Source: Hermodarchaeum sp048939595
Lineage (GTDB): Archaea > Asgardarchaeota > Hermodarchaeia > Hermodarchaeales > Hermodarchaeaceae
Reading direction: 5' to 3'
DNA: 24,795 nt
Assembly (NCBI GenBank): GCA_048939595.1
Contig: JBHLPI010000027.1
Location: forward strand, 1-24,795
Shown here: positions 7,105-15,244 of the stretch, in pieces
Numbering within the stretch: position 1 is the first letter of the stretch
Layout: each line of letters opens with the position of its first letter
Notes under the pieces: model-generated
Told to the model about the DNA's origin: nothing
The model's database searches: none
Seen by the model: only the letters and a program-made list of their open reading frames with translations
Made by a program: the position numbers and the translations under genes

Positions 7105-8319
7105 TTATACTATCAATTCGAGGAGGGCTTCGACTCGGGTTTCAGCTTGGGCTTCACTATATTGTTGGCTGTCGACCATATCTCCTTCGATGATGACACC
7201 TGGTACACCGGTTCGCCGAGTGATTTCTTCCTTAGTCACCATCTGACCTAATGAATATCGTTTACAGGAACGGACGGAGAACAGGACAAACCCATGCAAA
7301 TCATAATCTTTGATTAAAGAACACATCTTGTCAATTTTGGCTGGCAGCCCCTTATTCAAGTAGACATTCGAGTATACCTTAGCAATACTCTCAAGGACTT
7401 CGCCCCGAGGAATTTTCGCTGACCAGGCATGCGTGTACGAATCCGCGGGGAAGACGACGCCCTGTTTTGCTAATGTATTGAAGAAGTTGTAAATTGTAAA
7501 CCATGGGGGAATGTTGTCCCAGAGGAGGCGTACTTTCTCGTCGACAATTGCACCGACACCGTTTTTCACACGATCTTCTACCTCGGCGAGAAATGCCTGA
7601 TAGAAGTTAATGGCTTGCTGGGTTCCTCGTAGCGACACAATAGGCGCCATGGAAAGAAATCGGTCGGCACAGTTGAGCGGTGAAGGTTTATTTTTACATG
7701 CCTCGAGTGCGCGAGTCCAAAGGCTGACCGCCTCATTTGATACCTCTGCGACTTGGACCAGCTTGGTATCGTTATACTCGCGATTAAATGTCTCACTAAG
7801 AAAGGTGATAAGCCCTTCAAGGCTGGATTTGACATAAGCAAGATGGTGAGGAGGTTGATCCCCTTCAAGTGGGGGTGTATCGACAAGGTAGACAGGAGCC
7901 CCAGTCATTTCAGATACTGCCTCGTACCAAGGTAGAACCGTGCCACAAATGTTGTTGCAAGCTAGTAGTGCTTGTGGTGTGGGAAGCCCTGTTAGTGGAC
8001 TTTGCTCAGGACGGTGCACAGAGCCAATGCTGGAACGTGCATAAGAACACAGTTCTTGGGAAAAGCCCAGTTCTTCAGCAAATCCACAAAGGAGGGGCCC
8101 ACATTTATCAGAGCCTACAATCGCCCCATATTGTTCCGGATAGGCTGCCGTGACATCGAAGGCGACCGGAATTTCGACTGGGAATCCGGAAGTGACCCAT
8201 GCCAATCGTCCTTCTTGGGAAGCTTGTTTAGTGCTCAGGATATGCAGGGTCATGGTTTCGCGGAGAAGCTTGCTAGTGTTGAGTTTTCGGTAAGCTTTTT
8301 CTTTGATATCAGAGGGCAG
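7105..8319 (-). CDS. 2-hydroxyacyl-CoA dehydratase-type subunit (HgdB/BcrB-like), probable CTG start
   Basis: This Fe-S subunit belongs to the two-subunit dehydratase/reductase family that receives an electron from the activase. Family blocks are AWVTSGFPVEIP, LCSYARSSIG, LLACNNICGT, VRLLWDNIPPW and SVRSCKRYS. Counted from the ATG at 8253, the likely cluster cysteines are Cys69, Cys103 and Cys330, with Cys51, Cys56 and Cys99 also present. Family members usually begin with a helix like KLxSTKLMRE before this ATG. Here the 22 codons before 8253 encode KAYRKLNTSKLLRET in frame, so the real start is upstream. The only good initiation site is GAGGTGA (8326-8332), six bases before CTG at 8319. ATA at 8322 or 8325 and ATG at 8253 are alternatives. 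The substrate is unknown. Confidence 0.87.
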   Translation of the reverse strand: MPSDIKEKAYRKLNTSKLLRETMTLHILSTKQASQEGRLAWVTSGFPVEIPVAFDVTAAYPEQYGAIVGSDKCGPLLCGFAEELGFSQELCSYARSSIGSVHRPEQSPLTGLPTPQALLACNNICGTVLPWYEAVSEMTGAPVYLVDTPPLEGDQPPHHLAYVKSSLEGLITFLSETFNREYNDTKLVQVAEVSNEAVSLWTRALEACKNKPSPLNCADRFLSMAPIVSLRGTQQAINFYQAFLAEVEDRVKNGVGAIVDEKVRLLWDNIPPWFTIYNFFNTLAKQGVVFPADSYTHAWSAKIPRGEVLESIAKVYSNVYLNKGLPAKIDKMCSLIKDYDLHGFVLFSVRSCKRYSLGQMVTKEEITRRTGVPGVIIEGDMVDSQQYSEAQAETRVEALLELIV

Positions 8320-8325
8320 TATTAT

Positions 8326-8332
8326 TCACCTC
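8326..8332 (-). promoter_or_regulatory. Shine-Dalgarno pointing to a non-ATG start of the HgdB-like gene
   Basis: On the minus strand this reads GAGGTGA, seven bases of the ideal archaeal site, just after the stop of the preceding subunit (TGA at 8340-8342). The first conventional start downstream in frame is ATG at 8253, more than 70 bases away. CTG at 8319 is at ideal distance. The same bases contain an in-frame TGA (8326-8328). Confidence 0.55.
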
Positions 8333-8339
8333 GGGTTAT

Positions 8340-9560
8340 TCATTTTGCTGAGAGAGTTTCGAGGAAACTCTGAATGCGACCTTCCAATCGTATACGATCC
8401 GAAAATTCAGGATCTAAAGGAAGGCGAATGGCAGGAATTTTCCGTTTTTCCGCCAGTTTTAATGTGTCAGGAACCTCAAATTGGTCAGGGTCGCAGAAGG
8501 ATTGTTCGCTGATAATCAATCCGTTCACTCGTAGATTTTGTAAGAGTTGGTCGATAAAGCGTAATCGAGCGGGTAAGCCTTCTTGAGTTGGTTCTGTGGG
8601 AGCGCTGAGGATACTGCGAGCCATTTCGGTGAAGGGATCGCCTTGGAGGTGTGGAGGTTTCACGAATATAGTTCGGAACGAAAAGGATAGTACATCAAGT
8701 GTCAGTTCCAAGTCTTCCAGACCCGCACTGGTTTTCGCATTTTGAAAATGAACAGCAAATCCCTCAGGATCAATCATTCCACCCAGAACAAGGATGCGTG
8801 GTTCACCGTTTGATGGGAAGGTGATCTGATCGGGAATTTGCCCAATGAGTAATCCATGTCGGAGCGCTTCAGCCATGGGGAGAAGCTGGTTTTTCCGTAA
8901 TGCATCCTGCAGATTGGAGGCGAGGTCTTCGATTTCTTGGAGTGATTGGGTGTCGGGAGCGGTAAGAAAGCGGCGCAGGAGACGTGTGTATTCCAAATAC
9001 GAATAGAGGGAGGGTTGAAGAATTCGAGCAGCGGTGATGAATTGGGCTGCGGCTCTGAATTCAGCGATTAGGACGGCACCTTGCTGATAATGCTGCATTG
9101 AAAAATGAGTTCCTAGTGTTACTTCCAGCTGTTTGCTTAATTCGCGGAGCTCGCTAGTGAGGTAGGTGAGGGCGGCTTCATCATTTGTTACAGGGTAGGT
9201 GAGGCGAAAGACGCTGTCTTCTGGGAATCGAGCCCGCCACACATCACCTAGGTTTTGAAGAGAATCACAAGTGCCTCCTGGGAAGACGATGCCTTTGAGA
9301 TGAGGAAGTTGTTCTTTGGCGCGTTGGCTAAAGAGGTTTCGTGAGTAAGCACAACAGAAAGTTTGTAAACTAGCTTCATAGGCGCTTGGAACCTTAGTTT
9401 CGGCCCATAATAGAACAGGTGTAAGGTTATGGGCAAGAAAGAGTTCAAGGGGAACGTGGGAGTAGATATATCCAATGAGCGCACGGTTTGAAGCGATTTG
9501 GTCTTGGATAATCTGGTGACGTTGGGTGACAAGAGAGTCATAGCTAAGTGGTGTGCTCAT
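8340..9560 (-). CDS. 2-hydroxyacyl-CoA dehydratase-type subunit (second, HgdA/BcrC-like)
   Basis: This is the second Fe-S subunit of the dehydratase/reductase pair. Counted from ATG 9560 it has 406 residues. It shares the family layout: an N-terminal ALIGYIYSHVPLELFLAHNLTPVLLW block (residues 27-52), cysteines at TFCCAYSRNLF (69, 70) and GGTCDSLQNL (98), and a C-terminal IISEQSFCDPDQFE (Cys356). These are the positions of the three cluster ligands in related proteins. Sequence between the motifs is divergent, so it is not a standard glutaryl-, lactyl- or benzoyl-CoA enzyme that I recognise. A TTG at 9626 would add 22 residues and leave only 16 bases to the permease gene. Neither start has a strong Shine-Dalgarno; I prefer 9560 because family similarity begins just after it. 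Stop and downstream ATG overlap as ATGA. Confidence 0.85.
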   Translation of the reverse strand: MSTPLSYDSLVTQRHQIIQDQIASNRALIGYIYSHVPLELFLAHNLTPVLLWAETKVPSAYEASLQTFCCAYSRNLFSQRAKEQLPHLKGIVFPGGTCDSLQNLGDVWRARFPEDSVFRLTYPVTNDEAALTYLTSELRELSKQLEVTLGTHFSMQHYQQGAVLIAEFRAAAQFITAARILQPSLYSYLEYTRLLRRFLTAPDTQSLQEIEDLASNLQDALRKNQLLPMAEALRHGLLIGQIPDQITFPSNGEPRILVLGGMIDPEGFAVHFQNAKTSAGLEDLELTLDVLSFSFRTIFVKPPHLQGDPFTEMARSILSAPTEPTQEGLPARLRFIDQLLQNLRVNGLIISEQSFCDPDQFEVPDTLKLAEKRKIPAIRLPLDPEFSDRIRLEGRIQSFLETLSAK

Positions 9561-9642
9561 TGGAACCGACCAACTGGTGGAGATATCAGTTGCTTTTTGC
9601 CTTAAACTTTCGCACCCAACTAACAATCGTTGTGAAGTGGTT

Positions 9643-12630
9643 TTACAGATTTCGAAGGAGAGTGTTTACCTGTACTTGTCCTGCCCGGCGAGCGGGGAGA
9701 TAAGCGCCTGCCACTAATCCTAAAATTACTAATCCTAAAATGGCAATGAGGAGACTAAAGGGGTAGATGATGTTAAAGGGAATCACGTATGGTTGGGGGA
9801 AGAGCTGGAGAAGTGAGAACATAAGGACCCAGGAAAATACTACTCCGATTATTAGGCTGAAGATAAAGGCAGCTAGTATTAATCCAACGAACTCGCCTAA
9901 CACGATTGCAGTGATTTGGTGTCTGGTACCCCCTAAAGCTCGCATAATGGCGTATTCTGTTCGTCGCTCGGAAACAATTGTATTCACGAAAATGGTAAGT
10001 GCGACTATACTGATGCAGAGCGCGGCAAGGAACCCAACAGATAGGAGGCTAATGATTCCTTGGGAGAAGAGATAGCCATCAGGATAGGCCGATTCTAAAT
10101 TGAAGGTTTGTGGGGCCCAGGTGAAGTAAACAAAGTCTATGGATTGGAGAGCATTGAGTGCATTTTGAATAGTATAGGCAGGGTTGAGTTGGGCAAGGAA
10201 GGTCTGGGTGAGATTTACATAGTCATAGACCTTCCAAGAAGGAACTTCGACGAGGAAATAATCTTCGTGCACAAAGGCAAAGGCGTTTCCTGTCTGAAAG
10301 CCGAAACCGGGGCTTGTTGAGACGGAAGCACCTGGATCAGAGGGATTTGCATAGCCAAATCCAGGTGCTGTCCGCATTATCCCGACAACTTCGAAGGTTT
10401 TAGTTTCAAGGATTACAATGCGCTGATCCCAGACACGGATATCTACAGGGTCACCTACGGCTTTATTCCAGAGGGTAGCTAGATGTTCGGGGAGGATGAT
10501 TCCGTTGGGATTGGCTTCGAGACGGTTTAGGACAGTAAGGTAGTCATCTCCTACCATGCTTGTGTGATCCCATTTCCCTGCTTGTGCATAGCTTGCTGGT
10601 TTGATTCCATACAATCGGAATTCAATGTTACCTCGATCAGCGCGAACTTCAATGAAAGGTGTCGCGGAGCGAATCTGTGGAAGTGCTGTGATTTCTTGAA
10701 CTCGTTGAGCTGGAACCGGACCACTGTAGATGCGGATATCAGCCCCAACATAATATTCGATTTGTCGATTGAGATGAACCTGATAGGTTTGGGCTTCAAC
10801 AGCGGAAAAGAAGGTAATCGAGAACGTGAGAAGCAAAATGATTAATAGGGGCACAATTCGTGAACGACGTACCTTAACACTTTTTGCAAAAAGTGTGCTT
10901 TTTTGCCCGAACACAGGACGAAGGAGGTTAGAGAACCCAGCAATTCCAGGACGAAGAATCCGAGCCATAGCATCGGTTAATATTACCCAGAACGCCACAG
11001 TACCAATGAAGAGAAGGAGCGCCATGTCAACTGTAAGGGGAACAGAGATCACAATATTGATGAGCGGCCAGAAAACGGCTATGACCACAGCTACGTAGAG
11101 TACTTGCATCCAAGTCTTGATCTTCCACCGCGAATTATCTCCACGAATGGCAGAATACAGTTCGGCTTTCAGGAAGGACCTGGTGATAAAAATCGTGTAA
11201 ATAGCTGCGGGAAGAATTATGACTAGCGCTGCAAAAAGCCAGGTGACTGGATTGAGTTGTGAAAAAGCAAGATACCGCGTGAAAATGTTCATGTCAAAGA
11301 GAAGGAAGGAAGCCGCAGAGGGTATGAGGCAGCCGATGAGGACACCTAGAAGCCCGCCGACAACCAATCCGACAACAGCTAATATCAGGAATTCAAGTAA
11401 TAGCGTACCATATAATTGGCGATAACTTGCTCCCCGTGATCGAAGAATGGCGATTTCCGGACGGCGTCCAGAAATGAAAAGGGTGGTGGTAAATGTGGTA
11501 AGGAGGATAGAGAGGATTACAATGGGTAATACGAGAATTCCCATTGTCCGACGTTCAGTATAGGCAGCGATATAGTTTATTAAATTGTTAAGAGCGGAAC
11601 GCCCTCCCAGAAAGACATTAAAGGATTCTTCAATCGAGGTAAATAACCGATCCAAGATCGGTACGGTATTTTCCAAACCTGCAGCATAGAAAGGTACGGG
11701 ATCGACTTCCACTAGTAACCGGGGAAAGTTGACATAGAGAGCTATAAAATTATAATCAGCGGCTGTAAGCTCTGTGTTTGAAAGTATCATGCTGTCGAGC
11801 CAGCCAAAAACGACTTCTTGCCCGGAAAAGGGTCCCCAGTTGACCCGAGAATACGTGGTGTAAGATTCTAGGAGTGGATCTAATGTGGTTTGTACCTCAT
11901 AAATGCCTGCGACACGTTTGCCTCCGAGGTAAGCAAGGTTAAGAGTGCCAATATTACTCGCGTAACGATAGTTTCGAGCGATGGAAATATCGATGGTGGT
12001 TCCAACGGTAACTTCGAGCCCCATAACAGTATATAGGTCTTCAACGACCCGACGACTCAGGAGAACCTGCCCAGTATCAACCCGAAATGACCCCGCAATA
12101 ATATCGAAGGAGCGCTCCGCTCGGGCTAGGAAATCATTATCGGTGAAGATTGCTTGTGCGTCTTTGATTCCCCGCATGTATGGCCAAGGTAAATACTGCT
12201 CAAAGGGACGAAGATCACTGACTTCAAATAATCCCACGGATCCATACACGATATGGGATGACCTTGTGGTTTCTTGATTATTTACAAAATCTCGGACTGG
12301 ATAAATAGCATTGGGATCATCGTAAGGGTAGTTAGGACTTTGGACGCAGTAGTAATGAAAAGGCGTGTTAGCAAAGTAGTCATCAATCGCAACACGAGCA
12401 CCTGTGTCTGTCCAGACGAAAACAGAGGTTACTAGTGCGACACCAATCATGATGCCGATTAACAGGCTCAATGACCGTCGTTTGTGCCGACGAATGCCGG
12501 TGAAGACATAACCCCAGATATACATACCTTGGGCCACACTACCCTTCCTGGGAACTGGCGACGCACATTCTGTGCTTGGTTCCTTATCTTGTACAGCGGT
12601 CTCATCAATATCATCGATATCAGATGCCAA
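9643..12630 (-). CDS. FtsX/MacB-type ABC transporter permease, fused two-half form
   Basis: This 995-residue membrane protein has about ten helices: TM1 at 53-73; three near 363-387, 408-436 and 462-484; two near 508-528 and 535-553; one at 592-612; and three near 860-886, 905-935 and 955-983. Large extracytoplasmic domains lie at about 74-360 and 613-857. Each half carries an FtsX core: SGRRPEIAILRSRGAS (387-402) and SERRTEYAIMRALGG in the C-terminal half. The protein ends LPARRAGQVQVNTLLRNL. It is therefore a mechanotransmission-type permease with both half-transporters in one chain, needing LolD-like ATPases. It has no adjacent ATPase of that type; the likely ones are at 15245 and 19189. 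The start is TTG with AAAGGAG about ten bases upstream. It is paralogous to the 16280 permease and precedes the dehydratase genes on the same strand. Confidence 0.93.
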   Translation of the reverse strand: MASDIDDIDETAVQDKEPSTECASPVPRKGSVAQGMYIWGYVFTGIRRHKRRSLSLLIGIMIGVALVTSVFVWTDTGARVAIDDYFANTPFHYYCVQSPNYPYDDPNAIYPVRDFVNNQETTRSSHIVYGSVGLFEVSDLRPFEQYLPWPYMRGIKDAQAIFTDNDFLARAERSFDIIAGSFRVDTGQVLLSRRVVEDLYTVMGLEVTVGTTIDISIARNYRYASNIGTLNLAYLGGKRVAGIYEVQTTLDPLLESYTTYSRVNWGPFSGQEVVFGWLDSMILSNTELTAADYNFIALYVNFPRLLVEVDPVPFYAAGLENTVPILDRLFTSIEESFNVFLGGRSALNNLINYIAAYTERRTMGILVLPIVILSILLTTFTTTLFISGRRPEIAILRSRGASYRQLYGTLLLEFLILAVVGLVVGGLLGVLIGCLIPSAASFLLFDMNIFTRYLAFSQLNPVTWLFAALVIILPAAIYTIFITRSFLKAELYSAIRGDNSRWKIKTWMQVLYVAVVIAVFWPLINIVISVPLTVDMALLLFIGTVAFWVILTDAMARILRPGIAGFSNLLRPVFGQKSTLFAKSVKVRRSRIVPLLIILLLTFSITFFSAVEAQTYQVHLNRQIEYYVGADIRIYSGPVPAQRVQEITALPQIRSATPFIEVRADRGNIEFRLYGIKPASYAQAGKWDHTSMVGDDYLTVLNRLEANPNGIILPEHLATLWNKAVGDPVDIRVWDQRIVILETKTFEVVGIMRTAPGFGYANPSDPGASVSTSPGFGFQTGNAFAFVHEDYFLVEVPSWKVYDYVNLTQTFLAQLNPAYTIQNALNALQSIDFVYFTWAPQTFNLESAYPDGYLFSQGIISLLSVGFLAALCISIVALTIFVNTIVSERRTEYAIMRALGGTRHQITAIVLGEFVGLILAAFIFSLIIGVVFSWVLMFSLLQLFPQPYVIPFNIIYPFSLLIAILGLVILGLVAGAYLPARRAGQVQVNTLLRNL

Positions 12631-12809
12631 GATTCGGACTCCTTTCGGTGGTTTATATGGGGTTGCTCGCTATGGGTTGAACGCCACGAACCTCTTGATT
12701 ACCCAAAAAACTTTTGGAAGAGACAAAAAATCGAAGGCGAGCTGAATCTTATGCTATCACCAAAATCTCCTTAAGATGAATAGAGCCTACGGGTCAGTAG
12801 TGATTCAAA
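12631..12809. promoter_or_regulatory. Divergent intergenic region between the permease and the ABC-2 ATPase
   Basis: These 179 bases separate a leftward and a rightward gene and should hold both promoters. The clearest element is TTTATATG at 12652-12659, which reads as a TATA-like CATATAAA on the minus strand. It lies close to the permease start, so it could serve the rightward genes with a long leader or give an almost leaderless leftward transcript. I see no defined operator. Confidence 0.35.
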
Positions 12810-13751
12810 GTGACATCCTCAATTGAAATGGCTGAACTGACCAAGCAATTTGAGAAAATCACCGCAGTGAAAGACGTTTCCCTAGATGTTCACCGAGGTG
12901 AGGTCTTTGGGTTCCTTGGACCGAATGCCGCTGGAAAATCAACCACTGTAAAAGTTGCAGCAACCCTTTTGGCACCCACTAAAGGATCCATTTCAATTGA
13001 AGGCTATGATGTGCAAGAACAAGCTGTTGAGGTTCGTTCGATTATCGGTCTTTTACCTGAGGATGGAGCCACGACTCATTATGATCGGCTAACAGCCTAT
13101 CAAAACCTATACTATTTCGGACGACTATATGATGTACCAGAAGAGAAACTTGAAGATCGGATTGAGCAGCTGCTCGAGTTCCTTGAGTTATCTGATCGCC
13201 GTGATGACTCACCCGCAACGTTTTCTACGGGATTAAAGCAGAAGCTCTCAATTGCTCGTTCGATGATTCATAATCCCACAGTGATTTTTCTTGATGAACC
13301 CACGTCCAGTCTCGATCCCATTATGTCAAAAAGGGTTCGAGAGTTTATTGACAGACAGGCCGAAGGGGGAAAACAGACTTTCTTCCTATGTACCCATCTG
13401 CTTTCTGAAGTGGAAGCTCTCTGTGACCGCGTAGGATTTATCTCAAAGGGTGAACTGGTTGAAGTCGGACGCCCAAAGGATTTACGTCGAAAATTCTGGA
13501 CGGTTCATACCTATGAGTTACAGGTTGTTGATTCCGACCCCCGACAAAGCGTGGAAATCATCATCTCAACTGGGCTTGTCTTGTCCGCAAGAGTAGAAGG
13601 GAAACGTGTTGTATTTGAAGTTGAGGATGCTGAGACAAAGAATCCTCAGATTCTCCGAGCTCTAATGGAATCAGGACAAAGCATAGTAGAGCTTCGAGAG
13701 CGGATACCTGACCTAGAGGCAGTGTATCTAAAGGTGATTGGAGGGAATTAA
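12810..13751 (+). CDS. ABC-2 type transporter ATP-binding protein (CcmA/NatA-like)
   Basis: The 313-residue ATPase energises the membrane partner encoded next. Walker A is GPNAAGKST (37-45), the signature is STGLKQKLS (139-147) in place of LSGGQ, Walker B is VIFLDEPTSSLD (158-169), and the switch histidine is His196. The STGLKQK form with an about 80-residue C-terminal extension is typical of the CcmA/DrrA/NatA branch, not of the LolD branch found elsewhere in this window. GTG at 12810 is used, with GTGAT five bases upstream. The stop lies one base before the permease ATG, so the two are cotranscribed and probably translationally coupled. The cargo cannot be told from the sequence. Confidence 0.93.
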   Translation: MTSSIEMAELTKQFEKITAVKDVSLDVHRGEVFGFLGPNAAGKSTTVKVAATLLAPTKGSISIEGYDVQEQAVEVRSIIGLLPEDGATTHYDRLTAYQNLYYFGRLYDVPEEKLEDRIEQLLEFLELSDRRDDSPATFSTGLKQKLSIARSMIHNPTVIFLDEPTSSLDPIMSKRVREFIDRQAEGGKQTFFLCTHLLSEVEALCDRVGFISKGELVEVGRPKDLRRKFWTVHTYELQVVDSDPRQSVEIIISTGLVLSARVEGKRVVFEVEDAETKNPQILRALMESGQSIVELRERIPDLEAVYLKVIGGN

Positions 13752-13752
13752 T

Positions 13753-14487
13753 ATGTGGAAGAAAGCATGGTTCATGGCGCGTACAGAAATTCGAATGGTC
13801 TTTAAGAGCCGTCAAGTTCGAATGATTCCCATTATGGTCGTAATCATGTCCGTCGCGTTTGGGGGATTAATGACCTGGTTGATTCTTTCATTTGGATCCC
13901 ATGATGTCTACTTTTATTCTATGATGATGAACAGCATCATGGGAATTGTTATTACGCTTTTACCCATTATGCTTCCAATTCTAATTGCGGCTGATTCCAT
14001 TGTCGGAGAAAAGGAGCGACACACCCTTGTTCCATTGCTGGCTACACCATTGTCTGATGGGGAACTATTGCTTGGGAAGTTTCTCACAGCACTAATCCCT
14101 GGTTTACTTGTGGCTTACGGAAACCTAGCCCTAGCCGTATTCATGGTAAATGGGGTAGTTTTGTTTGTAGCACCTTCTCTTTTATGGGTGTGGCCTGATC
14201 CCTTATCGTTAATGCAGGCGTTAATACTTCCCGTTCTCTTTTCTATACTTGCTGTTGGCATGATGGTAATTATTTCTGGACGGGCGAATACAGTGTACGA
14301 AGCATATCAAACTGGAGGTGTTCTGATTCTTCCTGCCATGGCCTTTGCGTATTCAGGATTCTTCGCAGGACTAAGCGTAATAATTTTTGTTGCAGGGGTA
14401 ACAATCCTCGTTGTTGTTGATTTCATTCTGTTTCGTGTGGCAGTACGATTATTCAATCGAGATGACTTGATGACACGAACGGGGTAA
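13753..14487 (+). CDS. ABC-2 type transporter permease
   Basis: The 244-residue protein has about six membrane segments (near residues 24-46, 60-80, 110-133, 152-176, 186-205 and 206-228). The cytoplasmic loop ADSIVGEKERHTLVPLLATP (80-99) is the coupling motif of ABC-2 permeases. It forms an exporter with the ATPase just upstream. ATG at 13753 is chosen because GGAGGG (13740-13745) lies seven bases before it. The in-frame TTG at 13738 overlaps that site and is unlikely. Confidence 0.9.
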   Translation: MWKKAWFMARTEIRMVFKSRQVRMIPIMVVIMSVAFGGLMTWLILSFGSHDVYFYSMMMNSIMGIVITLLPIMLPILIAADSIVGEKERHTLVPLLATPLSDGELLLGKFLTALIPGLLVAYGNLALAVFMVNGVVLFVAPSLLWVWPDPLSLMQALILPVLFSILAVGMMVIISGRANTVYEAYQTGGVLILPAMAFAYSGFFAGLSVIIFVAGVTILVVVDFILFRVAVRLFNRDDLMTRTG

Positions 14488-14558
14488 CGAGCGGTTAATA
14501 TAAAATAACATTAAAGGGCACAAATCTTGCATGAATCGGATACCGAGTGTGTTTCTCG

Positions 14559-14861
14559 ATGTCAAAGGTATATCGAATAATTGCACGTGTTCATGAAATG
14601 CGTGCTGAAAAAGGAAAAATGCCCTGCCGCTTGTATAAAGTCGGCGATGAATTTGACCTTTCAAAACCAGAAGAGAAAGAGAAGGTGTGCCGCTGGGCCT
14701 ATAATGCGATGTTTCCTTTCATTACAATCTTGGAATTTGATGGAACAATCCCATGGGAACCAGAGGCAGACCGAGGATATGTCGCTTGTCCGGATCCTCA
14801 CAATATCGTAGTTTTCGAAATTCGTCGTGAAGAACCTCTAGTTGAGCGGGAGAATCCATAA
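14559..14861 (+). CDS. TIGR04076 family small protein
   Basis: The protein has 100 residues. It matches the pattern of the TIGR04076 family of unknown function: a short N-terminal beta segment with a cysteine (GKMPCRLYKVGDEFDL), then VCRWAYNAMFPFITILEFDG, PWEPEADRGYVACPD and a final VVFEIRR strand. The three cysteines (MPC, VCRW, ACPD) are at conserved positions and might bind a metal or cofactor; that is inference. ATG at 14559 is preferred over GTG at 14547 because SKVYRIIARV matches the family start. It follows the ABC-2 permease by 71 bases and may share its transcript. Confidence 0.72.
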   Translation: MSKVYRIIARVHEMRAEKGKMPCRLYKVGDEFDLSKPEEKEKVCRWAYNAMFPFITILEFDGTIPWEPEADRGYVACPDPHNIVVFEIRREEPLVERENP

Positions 14862-14871
14862 TCTAACTTAC

Positions 14872-15174
14872 TTATGGCAGTAATGTTAACGTGGAGAAGA
14901 ATCCCTGCGTTATGGAGGGCTCGAATGCCTTTCATTGTGGTCCCTTTTCTGCTGATAATGGGTCTTCTTCAAAATCCTAGTATTCACCAGCATAATAGGT
15001 GGCTAGCATGATAAGGATTACACTTAAGATTCCCCAAAATAGGATATCCCAGCGAGAGAGGGTAAGAACTTTCTAAGCTACAACGGAGCCCATGATGAAT
15101 GGCAATACACCTACAAGGTGAAACGGAAGGCGCGAGAGAGCAAGCCAGGCTCCGATTTTTTCTTTCATACGCAT
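14872..15174 (-). pseudogene. Decayed UbiA-family prenyltransferase, N-terminal remnant
   Basis: On the minus strand one frame from ATG 15174 encodes MRMKEKIGAWLALSRLPF, then HLVGVLPFIMGSVVA, RWDILFWGILSVILIMLATY and YAGEY-stop-DFEEDPLSAEKG. This is the start of a UbiA-type polyprenyl transferase: helix 1, helix 2, then a counterpart of the NDxxDxxxD metal-binding motif. Three stops interrupt the same frame: TAG at 15073-15075, TAG at 14977-14979 and TGA at 14932-14934. The frame closes at TAA 14872-14874. Only about 100 codons remain of a normal length near 290, so the rest is missing and the next gene starts where the protein should continue. TAG ends argS, fbp, the gamma-CA gene and tldD here, so reading TAG as pyrrolysine is unlikely. 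Confidence 0.8.
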
Positions 15175-15244
15175 TCTCTTGTGTAACAGGAGTAAAATCC
15201 TTTGTACCTCTTATTTGGAGATAAATAGAGAATAGGTCGGAATT

